Shown in pieces: positions 57,316 to 64,000 of a stretch of DNA of 64,000 bases. The position numbers and the translations under genes were made by a program. Source of the stretch: Streptomyces antioxidans. Its GTDB lineage: Bacteria; Actinomycetota; Actinomycetes; Streptomycetales; Streptomycetaceae. The notes under the pieces were generated by a model. That model saw only the letters and a list, made by a program, of their open reading frames with translations, was not told the origin of the DNA and searched no databases. The stretch lies in the NCBI RefSeq assembly GCF_000968685.2, contig NZ_LAKD02000029.1, positions 114,994 through 178,993 on the forward strand. Reading direction: 5' to 3'. Every line of letters begins with the position of its first letter. The stretch's first letter is position 1.

Positions 57316-57819
57316 ATGACCCGTACTCCGCTCGCCGATGTGGCCTGTTCGATCGCCCGCGCCACCGATCTGTTCGGCGACGCCTGGACGGCGCTGATCA
57401 TGCGGGATGTGCTCACCGGGGTCACCCGCTTCGACGATCTCGCCCATGACCTGGGCATATCGCGTAAGGTCCTGGCGGCCCGGCTGTCCCGGCTGGTCGA
57501 GGAGGGGGTGCTGGTCCGGGAGCGGTACCAGGAGCGGCCGCCGCGTGAGCACTATCGCGCCACGCCCAAGGGCGAGGAGCTGTATCCGGTGCTGCTGGCG
57601 CTGATGGAGTGGGGCGACCGCTGGTACGCGGGCCCCGCCGGGCCCCCGGCCCGGATCCGCCATCTCGGCTGTGGGCGGGACACCACACCGGTGGCCGCGT
57701 GCGCCCACTGCGGGGAGCCCCTGACGGTCGGCAACACCACCCAGCTCCCGGGCCCCGGCGGGCACACCGGCCCCGGCACCCGGGTGCTGGGGCCGCTGCT
57801 GGCCGCGCGGGAGGGCTGA
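57316..57819 (+). CDS. HxlR-family winged-helix regulator with Cys-rich tail
   Basis: 167 aa. The HxlR domain is at about residues 8-100: CSIARATDLFGDAWTALIMR with the family Cys near the start, RFDDLAHDLGISRKVLAARL as the recognition region, and PPREHYRATPKGEELYPVLL as the wing. After the domain there is an extension with GCGRDTTPVAACAHCGEPL (about 119-137) carrying four Cys in a C-x-x-C-like layout that could bind zinc or sense redox change. ATG 57316 lies directly after the palindrome. HxlR regulators usually control neighbouring enzymes in response to aldehydes, quinones or oxidants; the divergent methyltransferase is the likely target. Confidence 0.9.
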   Translation: MTRTPLADVACSIARATDLFGDAWTALIMRDVLTGVTRFDDLAHDLGISRKVLAARLSRLVEEGVLVRERYQERPPREHYRATPKGEELYPVLLALMEWGDRWYAGPAGPPARIRHLGCGRDTTPVAACAHCGEPLTVGNTTQLPGPGGHTGPGTRVLGPLLAAREG

Positions 57820-57934
57820 CGAGGGGACCGGCGGGAGGGCGCCCCGGAGGCCGGGCGCCCGGCGACGGTTTGAGCGAACGGCACGGGGCACTCGGCACCA
57901 ACAGCCGGGCACCCGACCACGAGGAACGCCGACC

Positions 57935-58399
57935 ATGCGCTATGAAGAACTGACGGGCCTGGTCCAGGCCCGGGCCCAGCTCCCCGACCGGCAGTCCGCC
58001 GAGCGAGCGGTGCGCGCGACGCTCGAAACGCTCGCCGAGCGCATCCCGGACGGACTGGCGGACCATATGGCGGCCCAGCTGCCGCAGGAGGCGGCGGAGC
58101 CACTGCGCCGCGTCGCCGCCTCCCATGAGGGCTCACCCGAGGAGCGGGCGTACCGGCGGGACCACGGCGAGCGGTTCGACCTCACCGGTTTCGCGGGCCG
58201 GATCGCCTGGCGCACCGAGCACACCGAGGACGAGGCGCTGCGCGAGGCGGCCGCCTTCTTCGAGGTGCTGGACTCGGCCGTGGACCCGGAGCTGATGGAG
58301 AAGCTGTACGGCGTGCTGCCGAACGACATCCGGGAGCTGCTGCCGGAGTCACGAACCGAGCAGAGCGCACCGGCCGAGCCGGACCCGCGCCCCGAGTAG
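57935..58399 (+). CDS. DUF2267 protein
   Basis: 154 aa. DUF2267 domain with the repeated pattern ERAVRATLETLAERIPDGLADHMAAQLPQE (residues about 22-52) and a second set with GFAGRIAWRTEHTEDEALRE, followed by VDPELMEKLYGVLPNDIRELLP (about 113-135). All-alpha and hydrophilic; function unknown. ATG 57935 has GAGGAA 12 nt upstream. DUF2267 genes in actinomycetes often occur in stress-induced neighbourhoods, but here the link to the 38-50 kb island is only proximity. Confidence 0.88.
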   Translation: MRYEELTGLVQARAQLPDRQSAERAVRATLETLAERIPDGLADHMAAQLPQEAAEPLRRVAASHEGSPEERAYRRDHGERFDLTGFAGRIAWRTEHTEDEALREAAAFFEVLDSAVDPELMEKLYGVLPNDIRELLPESRTEQSAPAEPDPRPE

Positions 58400-58434
58400 G
58401 CCCCGGGCCCCGCCCAGGGCGTCCACGAGAGCAC

Positions 58435-58868
58435 TCACACCTGCGCGTAACCGCCGTCGGCGAAGATCTCGGCGCCGTTGAGGTAACCCGACGCGTCCGA
58501 GGCGAGGAACGTCGTCACGGCCAGCTCGGCGTTGCTGTTGGCCAGCCAAGCAACCTCGACGCGCGGCCGCTCCGGTCGGGTCGTCGGTCGGGGCGAGCAG
58601 GAACTCGCGGACCAGGTCGATGCCCCGTGCCGCGGACACCGGGCGCTCGCGCGGCATCAGCAGGTTCGAGGTTCGCGTCGTCGTAGTTGCGCAGCACCCG
58701 CAAGAACAGGCTTCACTTGTCCCCGAACGCCCCGTAGAGGCTGCCCTTGCCCAGCCCGCTCACGCGCAGCAGGTCGTCCATCGACGTCGCCGCGTAGCCC
58801 TTGTCCCAGAACTCGTCGCGGATGGCGAGCAGCACAAGACCTTCGTCAAACTCACGAGGCCGGGGCAT
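58435..58868 (-). pseudogene. Decayed TetR regulator gene fused to the 3' end of an SDR gene
   Basis: The 5' part encodes a normal TetR start, MPRPREFDEGLVLLAIRDEF, a helix-turn-helix SMDDLLRVSGLGKGSLYGAF and GDK, then a TGA stop at 58713-58715. In the same frame the homology continues SLFLRVLRNYDDANLE. It shifts frame near 58660 to MPRERPVSAARGIDLVREFL and PTGAAARRGCL, a TetR ligand-domain stretch, then shifts again near 58550 to ANSNAELA. From there the sequence reads VTTFLASDASGYLNGAEIFA and DGGYAQV, which is the C-terminus of an SDR oxidoreductase. TetR-SDR gene pairs are common, so a deletion joining two adjacent genes is the simplest explanation. One nonsense change, two frameshifts and the fusion make function unlikely. 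Confidence 0.75.
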
Positions 58869-59020
58869 GCCTTCACCGTAGTAGTTCTGGACCGTATGGG
58901 CCGCAATGTGCTCGGACCGCTGCCCGCCCGGCCTGCTGCGATGAGACGCCGATGACTGGCCCACACCTCGGACCCGCCCCCGAATTGCCGTCGCGTGATC
59001 GTCTTGCCAGGCTGTCCCCC

Positions 59021-59656
59021 ATGCCGACCACCACCCTGTCCGAGCTCGTCGACGAACTGCTCTCCGGGACCCGCCCGCTGCCGATCCTGTCCGCGGGCGT
59101 CCCCGTGCTCAGGCGACCGGCCCTGCCGTACGAAGGCCAGTTGGCCGCCGGGCAGTTGGACCGGCTGCTGGCGGCGATGCGGGAGGCCATGCACTCCGCG
59201 CCCGGAGTGGGGCTCGCGGCCCCGCAGATCGGTGTGCCGCTGCGGCTCGCGGTGATCGAGGACCCGGCGGAGGTGACTGCGGAGGTGCGGGAGGCGCGCG
59301 GCCGGGTGCCGCAGCCGTACCGAGTGCTGGTCAACCCCCGCTATGAACCGGTCGGCGACGGCCGGGCGGCGTTCTTCGAGGGATGCCTGAGCATCCCCGG
59401 CTGGCAGGCCGTGGTCGGCCGCCCGGACCGGATCCGGCTGCGCGGGCAGGACGAGACGGGGCGGGAGCTGGACGAGGAGTTCACCGGCTGGCCCGCGCGG
59501 ATCGTCCAGCACGAGACCGACCACCTGGACGGCGTCCTCTATCTGGACCTGGCCGAAACCCGCTCCCTGTCCTCGGCCACGGCGGTGAGCGACTACTGGT
59601 CCCAGCCCACCCCCGCCGCCGCGGCCCAGTCGCTGGGCTTCCCGCTGCCGAGCTGA
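59021..59656 (+). CDS. def: Peptide deformylase
   Basis: Removes the N-formyl group from nascent proteins; 211 aa. All three metal-site motifs are intact: GVGLAAPQIG (residues 62-71), EGCLS (120-124, ligand C122) and QHETDHLDG (163-171, with H164, E165 and H168). An N-terminal extension of about 25 residues before the core is usual for Streptomyces deformylases. ATG 59021 is preferred; the ribosome site is weak, and an in-frame ATG at 58952 would add 23 residues. Streptomyces often carry several deformylase genes; the absence of fmt next to it suggests this is an extra copy. Confidence 0.94.
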   Translation: MPTTTLSELVDELLSGTRPLPILSAGVPVLRRPALPYEGQLAAGQLDRLLAAMREAMHSAPGVGLAAPQIGVPLRLAVIEDPAEVTAEVREARGRVPQPYRVLVNPRYEPVGDGRAAFFEGCLSIPGWQAVVGRPDRIRLRGQDETGRELDEEFTGWPARIVQHETDHLDGVLYLDLAETRSLSSATAVSDYWSQPTPAAAAQSLGFPLPS

Positions 59657-59712
59657 GTGCCATCGGCGCTACCGCTCCGTAACCACGGCCGACCTGCGGC
59701 ATGCTTTCGTCA

Positions 59713-59759
59713 TCGACTGGCAGTCGACGAATCACCACACGGACACTGTGACGTACGTC
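59713..59759. promoter_or_regulatory. Two perfect palindromes upstream of olsB
   Basis: TCGACTGGCAGTCGA (59713-59727) and GACGTACGTC (59750-59759) are both perfect inverted repeats in the 288-bp gap between the deformylase and acyltransferase genes. The second shares the GACGT word with the array at 59831-59890. Confidence 0.45.
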
Positions 59760-59830
59760 GCCACGGCAAGACTGGTGGACGCCCCGGCACGCGCCGCCCA
59801 CGCGTACCGCACGGCGAGTGAGGCGTTTCC

Positions 59831-59890
59831 TCCGACGTCTGGTCCGACGTCTCCTCTGACGTTCGCTCCGACGTCTGTTCCGACGTTTCC
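59831..59890. repeat. Five tandem 12-bp repeats, consensus TCCGACGTCTNN
   Basis: Units at 59831, 59843, 59855, 59867 and 59879 read TCCGACGTCTGG, TCCGACGTCTCC, TCTGACGTTCGC, TCCGACGTCTGT and TCCGACGTTTCC; a degenerate sixth follows. The array ends 55 bp before the olsB start. The 12-bp phasing approaches one helical turn and puts GACGT cores on one DNA face with slow drift, as in cooperative activator sites such as the PHO box, though the PHO consensus itself is not matched. Confidence 0.85.
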
Positions 59891-59944
59891 TCCGCTCTTC
59901 CCCAGTCCCCACCGCTCCTGACTTCCCTCGAACGGAGAACAGGA

Positions 59945-60700
59945 ATGCCCGTGCTCACGACGTCCACGACGGCGCCCACCAGCTCGTACGTCACCTCGAT
60001 CGCCCACACCCAGGAGCAGGTCCACGCCGCGCAGCGGCTGCGCTACCAGGTGTTCGGCGAGGAGAGGGGCGGCCGGCTGGACGCGGCGGTCGACGGCCGC
60101 GATGTGGATGAGTTCGACCAGGTCATGGACCACCTGATCGTCACGGACAGGGCGACGGACGCCGTGGTCGGCACCTACCGGCTGCTTCCCCCGGGGCGCA
60201 GTGAGCGGCTGTACTCGGACACCGAGTTCAATCTGCGCGGGCTTCCGGCCGAGGTCCGCTCGTCCATGGTCGAGGCGGGCCGCGCCTGTGTGCACGCCGA
60301 CCACCGCTCGGGCGCCGTCATCAACCTGATGTGGGCCGGTCTCGCCCGCTATGTACTGCTGTCCGGCCACCGCTATCTCGCGGGCTGTGCCTCGGTGCCG
60401 CTGGCCGGGGGCGAGCAGGCCGCCGCCAACGCCTGGCTCCTCGGCACCACCAAGCACGCCGCCCCGCCGGAGATGCGGGTCCACCCGCTCGACCCCTGGA
60501 TACCCTCCCGGCCGCTGGACGGCGAGCCCGGCTACGCCGGTCTGCCGCCGCTGCTGCGCGGGTATCTGCGGGTGGGCGCCTGGCTGTGCGGATCCCCACA
60601 GCACGACCGGGCCTTCAACGACGCCGACTTCTTCGTGCTGCTCGACACCGAGCGGATGAACGACCGCTACCGCCGCTACTTCCTGGGTGAATCCCAGTGA
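59945..60700 (+). CDS. OlsB-like N-acyltransferase (lyso-ornithine lipid synthesis)
   Basis: 251 aa GNAT-fold acyltransferase of the OlsB/hemolysin-like family, which transfers a 3-hydroxyacyl group from acyl carrier protein to ornithine. Diagnostic parts are HAAQRLRYQVFGEERGGRLD (near residue 27), FDQVMDHLIVTDRATDAVVG (near 58), YRLLPPGRSERLYSDTEFNL (near 80), VEAGRACVHADHRSG (near 108) and a C-terminal PPLLRGYLRVGAWLCG. It overlaps the next acyltransferase by 4 bp, giving the olsB-olsA arrangement. Ornithine lipids replace phospholipids under phosphate limitation in many bacteria. ATG 59945 follows GGAGAACAGG. Assignment to ornithine lipid rests on the pair and motifs. Confidence 0.87.
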   Translation: MPVLTTSTTAPTSSYVTSIAHTQEQVHAAQRLRYQVFGEERGGRLDAAVDGRDVDEFDQVMDHLIVTDRATDAVVGTYRLLPPGRSERLYSDTEFNLRGLPAEVRSSMVEAGRACVHADHRSGAVINLMWAGLARYVLLSGHRYLAGCASVPLAGGEQAAANAWLLGTTKHAAPPEMRVHPLDPWIPSRPLDGEPGYAGLPPLLRGYLRVGAWLCGSPQHDRAFNDADFFVLLDTERMNDRYRRYFLGESQ

Positions 60701-61665
60701 CCGTCCCGGCCGCGATGAGCCTGCCCGCACACGCCTGGGCGGCCTGGTCGCCGTGCAGCACCGGCTGTGTCGCCCACGCCGCCGACCGCGTCCCGGCCGC
60801 CCGGGTCGCCCGGCGGGCCGCGGTCTTCGGCCGGGCGGTGCTGGGCGCGCTGGTGTCCGGCCGCCGGATCGCCGAGCCCGAGACGCTGCGGGCGCGTGCG
60901 GCGACGCTGCTGGACTCCCTCGGCGTCCGGCTGGAGGTGGCGGGAGGCGGGACGCTCAGCGCCACGGGGGCCAGGACGATCACAGGGACCACCGGGACCA
61001 CCCGGGCCGCCGGGCCCACAGCGACCACCGGGACCACCGGGACGCTGATCGTGGCGAACCACATCTCCTGGCTGGACATCATCGCGCTGCTGTCGATGGA
61101 GCCCGTGGTCATGCTGGCCAAGCGCGAGATCGCGGGCTGGCCGCTGATCGGTCCGGTGGTCACCCGCGCGGGGACGCTGTACATCGACCGCGACTCGCTG
61201 CGCGAACTCCCCGCGACCGTACGGGAGATGGCGGCCCGGCTGCGCGACGGCCAGTCGGTGATGGCCTTCCCGCAGGGCATCACCTGGTGTGCGGGCACCG
61301 GCGGCAGCTTCCGCCGGGCCACCTTCCAGGCCGCGCTGGACGCGGGCGCGCCGGTGCGCCCGGTGACCCTGGACTACGTCCAGCACGGCGCCCCGACCAC
61401 GGTGGCCGCCTTCGTCGGCGAGGACGACCTCGGCCGCTCGCTGCGCCGGGTGATCCGCGCCGACGGGCTCACGGTGCGGGTGAACGTGCACCGGCCGCTG
61501 TGGCCGATGCCGGACGTCGACGACCGGCGCCGGGTCGCGGCGCGGGCCCAGGCGGCAGTGTGCGGGGGGCGGCTGCCGCTCCATCACGGGGTCGCCGCGC
61601 TCGGGCTGGCACGCCGAGCCACGCGCCGGGCGCCGCTGGGCCCGGCCGCCGAGTCCGGCCGCTGA
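60697..61665 (+). CDS. OlsA/PlsC-like 1-acyl acyltransferase
   Basis: 322 aa membrane-associated acyltransferase of the PlsC family, which would O-acylate lyso-ornithine lipid to complete the lipid. Acyltransferase motif I is NHISWLDI (near residue 116, H-x4-D), motif II is in GTLYIDRDSLRELP (near 158), motif III is AFPQGITWCAG (near 189) and motif IV lies around PVRPVTLDY (near 222). Just before motif I is a Thr/Gly insert (TITGTTGTTRAAGP through TATTGTTGT, near 90-112) encoded by a 9-bp repeat. The start GTG 60697 overlaps the OlsB stop by 4 bp. The C-terminal 60 residues are Arg/Ala-rich. Lysophosphatidate acylation is the alternative role. Confidence 0.86.
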   Translation: MTVPAAMSLPAHAWAAWSPCSTGCVAHAADRVPAARVARRAAVFGRAVLGALVSGRRIAEPETLRARAATLLDSLGVRLEVAGGGTLSATGARTITGTTGTTRAAGPTATTGTTGTLIVANHISWLDIIALLSMEPVVMLAKREIAGWPLIGPVVTRAGTLYIDRDSLRELPATVREMAARLRDGQSVMAFPQGITWCAGTGGSFRRATFQAALDAGAPVRPVTLDYVQHGAPTTVAAFVGEDDLGRSLRRVIRADGLTVRVNVHRPLWPMPDVDDRRRVAARAQAAVCGGRLPLHHGVAALGLARRATRRAPLGPAAESGR

Positions 61666-61830
61666 ACGCCGCGCCGATGAGGCCCGCCCCCAAGCGCCGT
61701 CCGCGGCCAAGGACTGTGCCCGGGGCGGCTCGGCTGGGGCGGCGGCTCGCCTGGTACGGCTGCCCGGCAGGTACGGTTGCCCGGCTGGGGCGGCTCGGCC
61801 TGGCGTCCGCTCAGCCTCCATCCGCCGTGC

Positions 61831-63138
61831 TCAGCCGTCCGTCCGCAGGTCCTTGACCCGGCGGATCTTGCCCACGGAGCGCTCCAGCGTCTCCGGGTCC
61901 ACGATCTCCACCTCGACCGTGAGTCCCACTCCGTCCTTGACGCCCCGCGCGATCGCCGTGGCGGCGTCCGCGCGCCGCTCCGGGCCGACCCCGGGGCGCG
62001 CCTCGATCCGCACCGCCATGTGGTCCATCCGGCCGCGCCGGGTCAGCTCGAGCTGGAAGTGCGGGGCCACCGAGGGGATCCGCAGCACGATCTCCTCGAT
62101 CTGGCTGGGGAAGACATTGACCCCGCGCACGATGAGCATGTCGTCGCAGCGGCCGGTGATCTTCTGGATGCGCCGGAAGGCGGGGCGGGCGGTGCCGGGC
62201 AGCAGCCGGGTCAGATCCCGGGTGCGGTAGCGGATGACGGGAAGCGCCTCCTTGGTGAGGGTGGTGAAGGTCAGCTCCCCCTCCTCGCCGCCGGGCAGCA
62301 CCGCGTCGGTGAGCGGGTCCACGATCTCGGGGTAGAAGTGGTCCTCCCAGACGTGCAGCCCGTCCTTGGTCTCGACGCACTCCTGGGCCACCCCCGGGCC
62401 CATCACCTCAGAGAGCCCGTATATGTCCACCGCGTGGATGTCCATGCGCTCCTCGATCTCCCGGCGCATCTCCTCCGTCCAGGGCTCGGCACCGAAGATG
62501 CCGACCTGGAGGGAGGTGGAACGGGGATCGACGCCCTGCCGCTCGAACTCGTCCAGGAGCGTCAGCAGGTACGAGGGCGTGATCATGATGATCTCGGGCC
62601 TGAGGTCCTGGATGAGCCGCACCTGCCGGGCGGTCATTCCCCCGGAGGCGGGGATGACGGTGCAGCCGAGCCGCTCGGCGCCGTAGTGGGCGCCGAGGCC
62701 GCCGGTGAACAGGCCGTAACCGTAGGAGATATGCACCTTGTGGCCGGGACGGCCACCGGCCGCGCGGATCGAGCGGGCGACCACCTCCGCCCATACGCCC
62801 AGGTCGTGCTCGGTGTAGCCGACGAGGGTGGGGCGGCCGGTGGTGCCGCTTGAGGCGTGGAGCCGCCGCACCTCGCTCTGCTCGACGGCGAACATCCCGA
62901 AGGGATAGCTGTCGCGCAGATCCGCCTTGGTGGTGAAGGGGAACCGGGCCAGGTCCTCGAGGGTGCGGCAGTCCTCGGGGCCGACCCCGGCCTCGCGGAA
63001 CTTCTTGCGGTACAGCTCGACGTGGTCGTACGCATGGCGCAAGGTGGCGCGCAGCCGGGTGAGCTGAAGCGCCCTCAGCTCCTCGGGGTTCATCCGCTCG
63101 GCGTCGTCGAGCGGAGCCGCGCTCTGCGGTTCCACCAT
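61831..63138 (-). CDS. paaK: Phenylacetate-CoA ligase
   Basis: Activates phenylacetate to phenylacetyl-CoA with ATP; 435 aa, the PaaK size. The N-terminal helix bundle has LRATLRHAYDHVELYRKKFR (near residue 30), the P-loop-like motif is HASSGTTGRPTLVGYT (near 93-108), then YGYGLFTGGLGAHYGAERLG (near 138), FGAEPWTEEMR (near 215), IYGLSEVMGPGVAQEC (near 238) and the C-terminal KIRRVKDLR lysine region. The rest of the paa operon is not adjacent, so it acts as a single gene here. ATG 63138 has GGAGGTGGT upstream. A palindrome ACCGAA-CA-TTCGGT sits 26 bp before the start codon, in the place and style of PaaR-type TetR operators. Confidence 0.94.
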   Translation of the reverse strand: MVEPQSAAPLDDAERMNPEELRALQLTRLRATLRHAYDHVELYRKKFREAGVGPEDCRTLEDLARFPFTTKADLRDSYPFGMFAVEQSEVRRLHASSGTTGRPTLVGYTEHDLGVWAEVVARSIRAAGGRPGHKVHISYGYGLFTGGLGAHYGAERLGCTVIPASGGMTARQVRLIQDLRPEIIMITPSYLLTLLDEFERQGVDPRSTSLQVGIFGAEPWTEEMRREIEERMDIHAVDIYGLSEVMGPGVAQECVETKDGLHVWEDHFYPEIVDPLTDAVLPGGEEGELTFTTLTKEALPVIRYRTRDLTRLLPGTARPAFRRIQKITGRCDDMLIVRGVNVFPSQIEEIVLRIPSVAPHFQLELTRRGRMDHMAVRIEARPGVGPERRADAATAIARGVKDGVGLTVEVEIVDPETLERSVGKIRRVKDLRTDG

Positions 63139-63164
63139 GGGGCGTCCACCACCTCCGGATGCCG

Positions 63165-63178
63165 ACCGAACATTCGGT
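63165..63178. promoter_or_regulatory. PaaR-like operator palindrome upstream of paaK
   Basis: ACCGAACATTCGGT has 6-bp perfect arms around CA. TetR-type PaaR regulators of phenylacetate genes bind ACCG-x-x-CGGT palindromes of this kind, so it is a reasonable operator for paaK. Confidence 0.5.
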
Positions 63179-63347
63179 TTCCCGTTCGGGCGCGGTCCAG
63201 TAATCCAGCATCCGACCTGGCTGTCAAGGGTCCGGGCATCGCCGTACGGACCAGGTCGGGGATGAACGATCGGCGTCGTTGGTGCGTATCCGTGGGCGCG
63301 GGGGATGCGGTCGCGCTCCCGGATCCGACGATGCGAGAGGGTCTTTC

Positions 63348-63902
63348 ATGTACGCCGCCGCCGAGGACTCCGACGCCGACGCCGCTGATGCTGATGCTGA
63401 TGCTCCGCGCCCGGCCCGGAACGCCGCCCGCGGCCCGCGCGCGGTGGCGGTCGCGGCGGCCGTGGGCGCGCTGCTCGCCCTCGGGGGATGCGGTGGTGGC
63501 GGTGGCGGCGGTGATGGTGACGGTAAGGCGGACGCCAAAGCGGAGACCGGGGGGAACGGCGCCGCCCGGCCGAGCGCGAGCGCCGCGCCCAAGGCCGCGC
63601 GGGTGGAACAACTCGCCTCGGCCGCGGGCTGCAAGCCCGAGTTCACCACCAAGGTGGACGACTACCGCCAGGCCGTCTGCGAGAACTCCCGGGGCAAATT
63701 CCTCTTCCTCGACTTCGTCACCGCCGAGAACCAGCGCGACTGGCTGGAGACGGCCCGGATGTACGGCGGGGTCTATCTGGTGGGCGACCGCTGGGTGCTG
63801 TCGTCGTCGCCCCGGAAGAACATGGAGAAGTTCCGGGAGCGGTTCGGGGGCGCGCTCGAGGAGGGCACGTCCTACGGGGGTGCCTCCCGCACCCCTCGGT
63901 GA
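63348..63902 (+). CDS. Small putative lipoprotein with acidic N-region
   Basis: 184 aa, not recognised as a named family. Residues 1-20 are an unusual Asp/Ala repeat (AAEDSDADAADADADA), followed by a basic stretch and a hydrophobic core AVAVAAAVGALLALGGC whose Cys (near 48) fits a lipobox. A Gly/Asp/Lys tether (GGGGGGGDGDGKADAKAETG) leads to a compact domain of about 100 residues with two Cys (AAGCKPEFTTKVDDYRQAVC) and FLFLDFVTAENQRDWLETAR. The predicted signal is atypical because an acidic tail precedes the basic n-region; a downstream start could remove it. ATG 63348 follows GAGAGGG. The sequence after its stop, 63903-64000, has only a GGGGCTCCGCCCC hairpin at the end. Confidence 0.72.
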   Translation: MYAAAEDSDADAADADADAPRPARNAARGPRAVAVAAAVGALLALGGCGGGGGGGDGDGKADAKAETGGNGAARPSASAAPKAARVEQLASAAGCKPEFTTKVDDYRQAVCENSRGKFLFLDFVTAENQRDWLETARMYGGVYLVGDRWVLSSSPRKNMEKFRERFGGALEEGTSYGGASRTPR

Positions 63903-64000
63903 TCGCCGCCGAGCCGGTGTTAGGTGCAGGTACGTCTGCGGGGTGTGCGCCGCGGGTCTTTCCCCTCCCCGCCCCTTCCCGAAACCGGGGCTCCGCCCCA

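Noticed and set aside
57935..58399. DUF2267 gene as part of the hypoxia regulon
   Set aside because: No palindrome of the island type lies before it and it is 7 kb away; proximity alone is not evidence.
59831..59890. PHO box for the ols genes
   Set aside because: PHO boxes in Streptomyces are 11-nt repeats of a GTTCA type; these are 12-nt GACGT repeats without that word.

Overview
The window is about 72% GC with strong third-position GC bias, dense coding on both strands, many GTG starts and purine-rich ribosome binding sites. Gene content (streptogrisin-type protease, alditol oxidase, gas vesicle genes without gvpN, DUF5937 and DUF2267 proteins, a Cys leader peptide) points to a Streptomyces chromosome. 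Species cannot be set from the sequence alone. No rRNA, tRNA, CRISPR array, transposase or phage gene was found.

Layout. 0-14.4 kb: accessory metabolism. This holds a secreted S1 protease cut by the window edge, a FadR-type regulator divergent from a MatC-like permease, a GH65 enzyme, a lamin-tail secreted protein, an SDR, a secreted GH2/PA14 glycosidase, a TetR regulator divergent from an acyl-CoA ligase, and an MFS exporter. 14.5-22.5 kb: a probable organosulfur salvage cluster. A Cys-containing leader peptide precedes an LLM flavin monooxygenase coupled to a GNAT acetyltransferase. A second transcription unit follows with an amino-acid ABC permease and ATPase, an M19 dipeptidase, a binding lipoprotein and an S15-type hydrolase. 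A DUF5937 regulator closes the block.

23.7-29.0 kb: a compact ten-gene gas vesicle operon on the minus strand. It has three GvpA-family proteins, two GvpF/L proteins, GvpG, GvpO, GvpK, an SRPBCC protein and a small membrane-anchored protein; most junctions overlap. 29.1-36.8 kb: carbon metabolism, with a zinc alcohol dehydrogenase, glycerol kinase and facilitator, alditol oxidase and phosphoketolase.

36.8-51.0 kb: a hypoxia/dormancy island of the DosR (DevR) or OsdR type. It has four tandem universal stress proteins, two CBS-BON proteins, a zinc alcohol dehydrogenase, a nicotinate phosphoribosyltransferase, an Rv1733c-like membrane protein, a DevR-like response regulator, an Acg-like nitroreductase and a DevS-like GAF-GAF histidine kinase. 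GGGCC-N4/5-GGCCC palindromes lie before several of these genes, and three long noncoding stretches inside the island are built of tandem repeats.

51.1-64 kb: a very large secreted beta-galactosidase with LamG-like, NEW3 and NPCBM domains, a Nudix hydrolase, a methyltransferase divergent from an HxlR regulator around a perfect palindrome, a DUF2267 protein, a decayed TetR gene fused to the tail of an SDR gene, peptide deformylase, an olsB-olsA ornithine-lipid pair behind a five-copy 12-bp array, phenylacetate-CoA ligase and a small lipoprotein.
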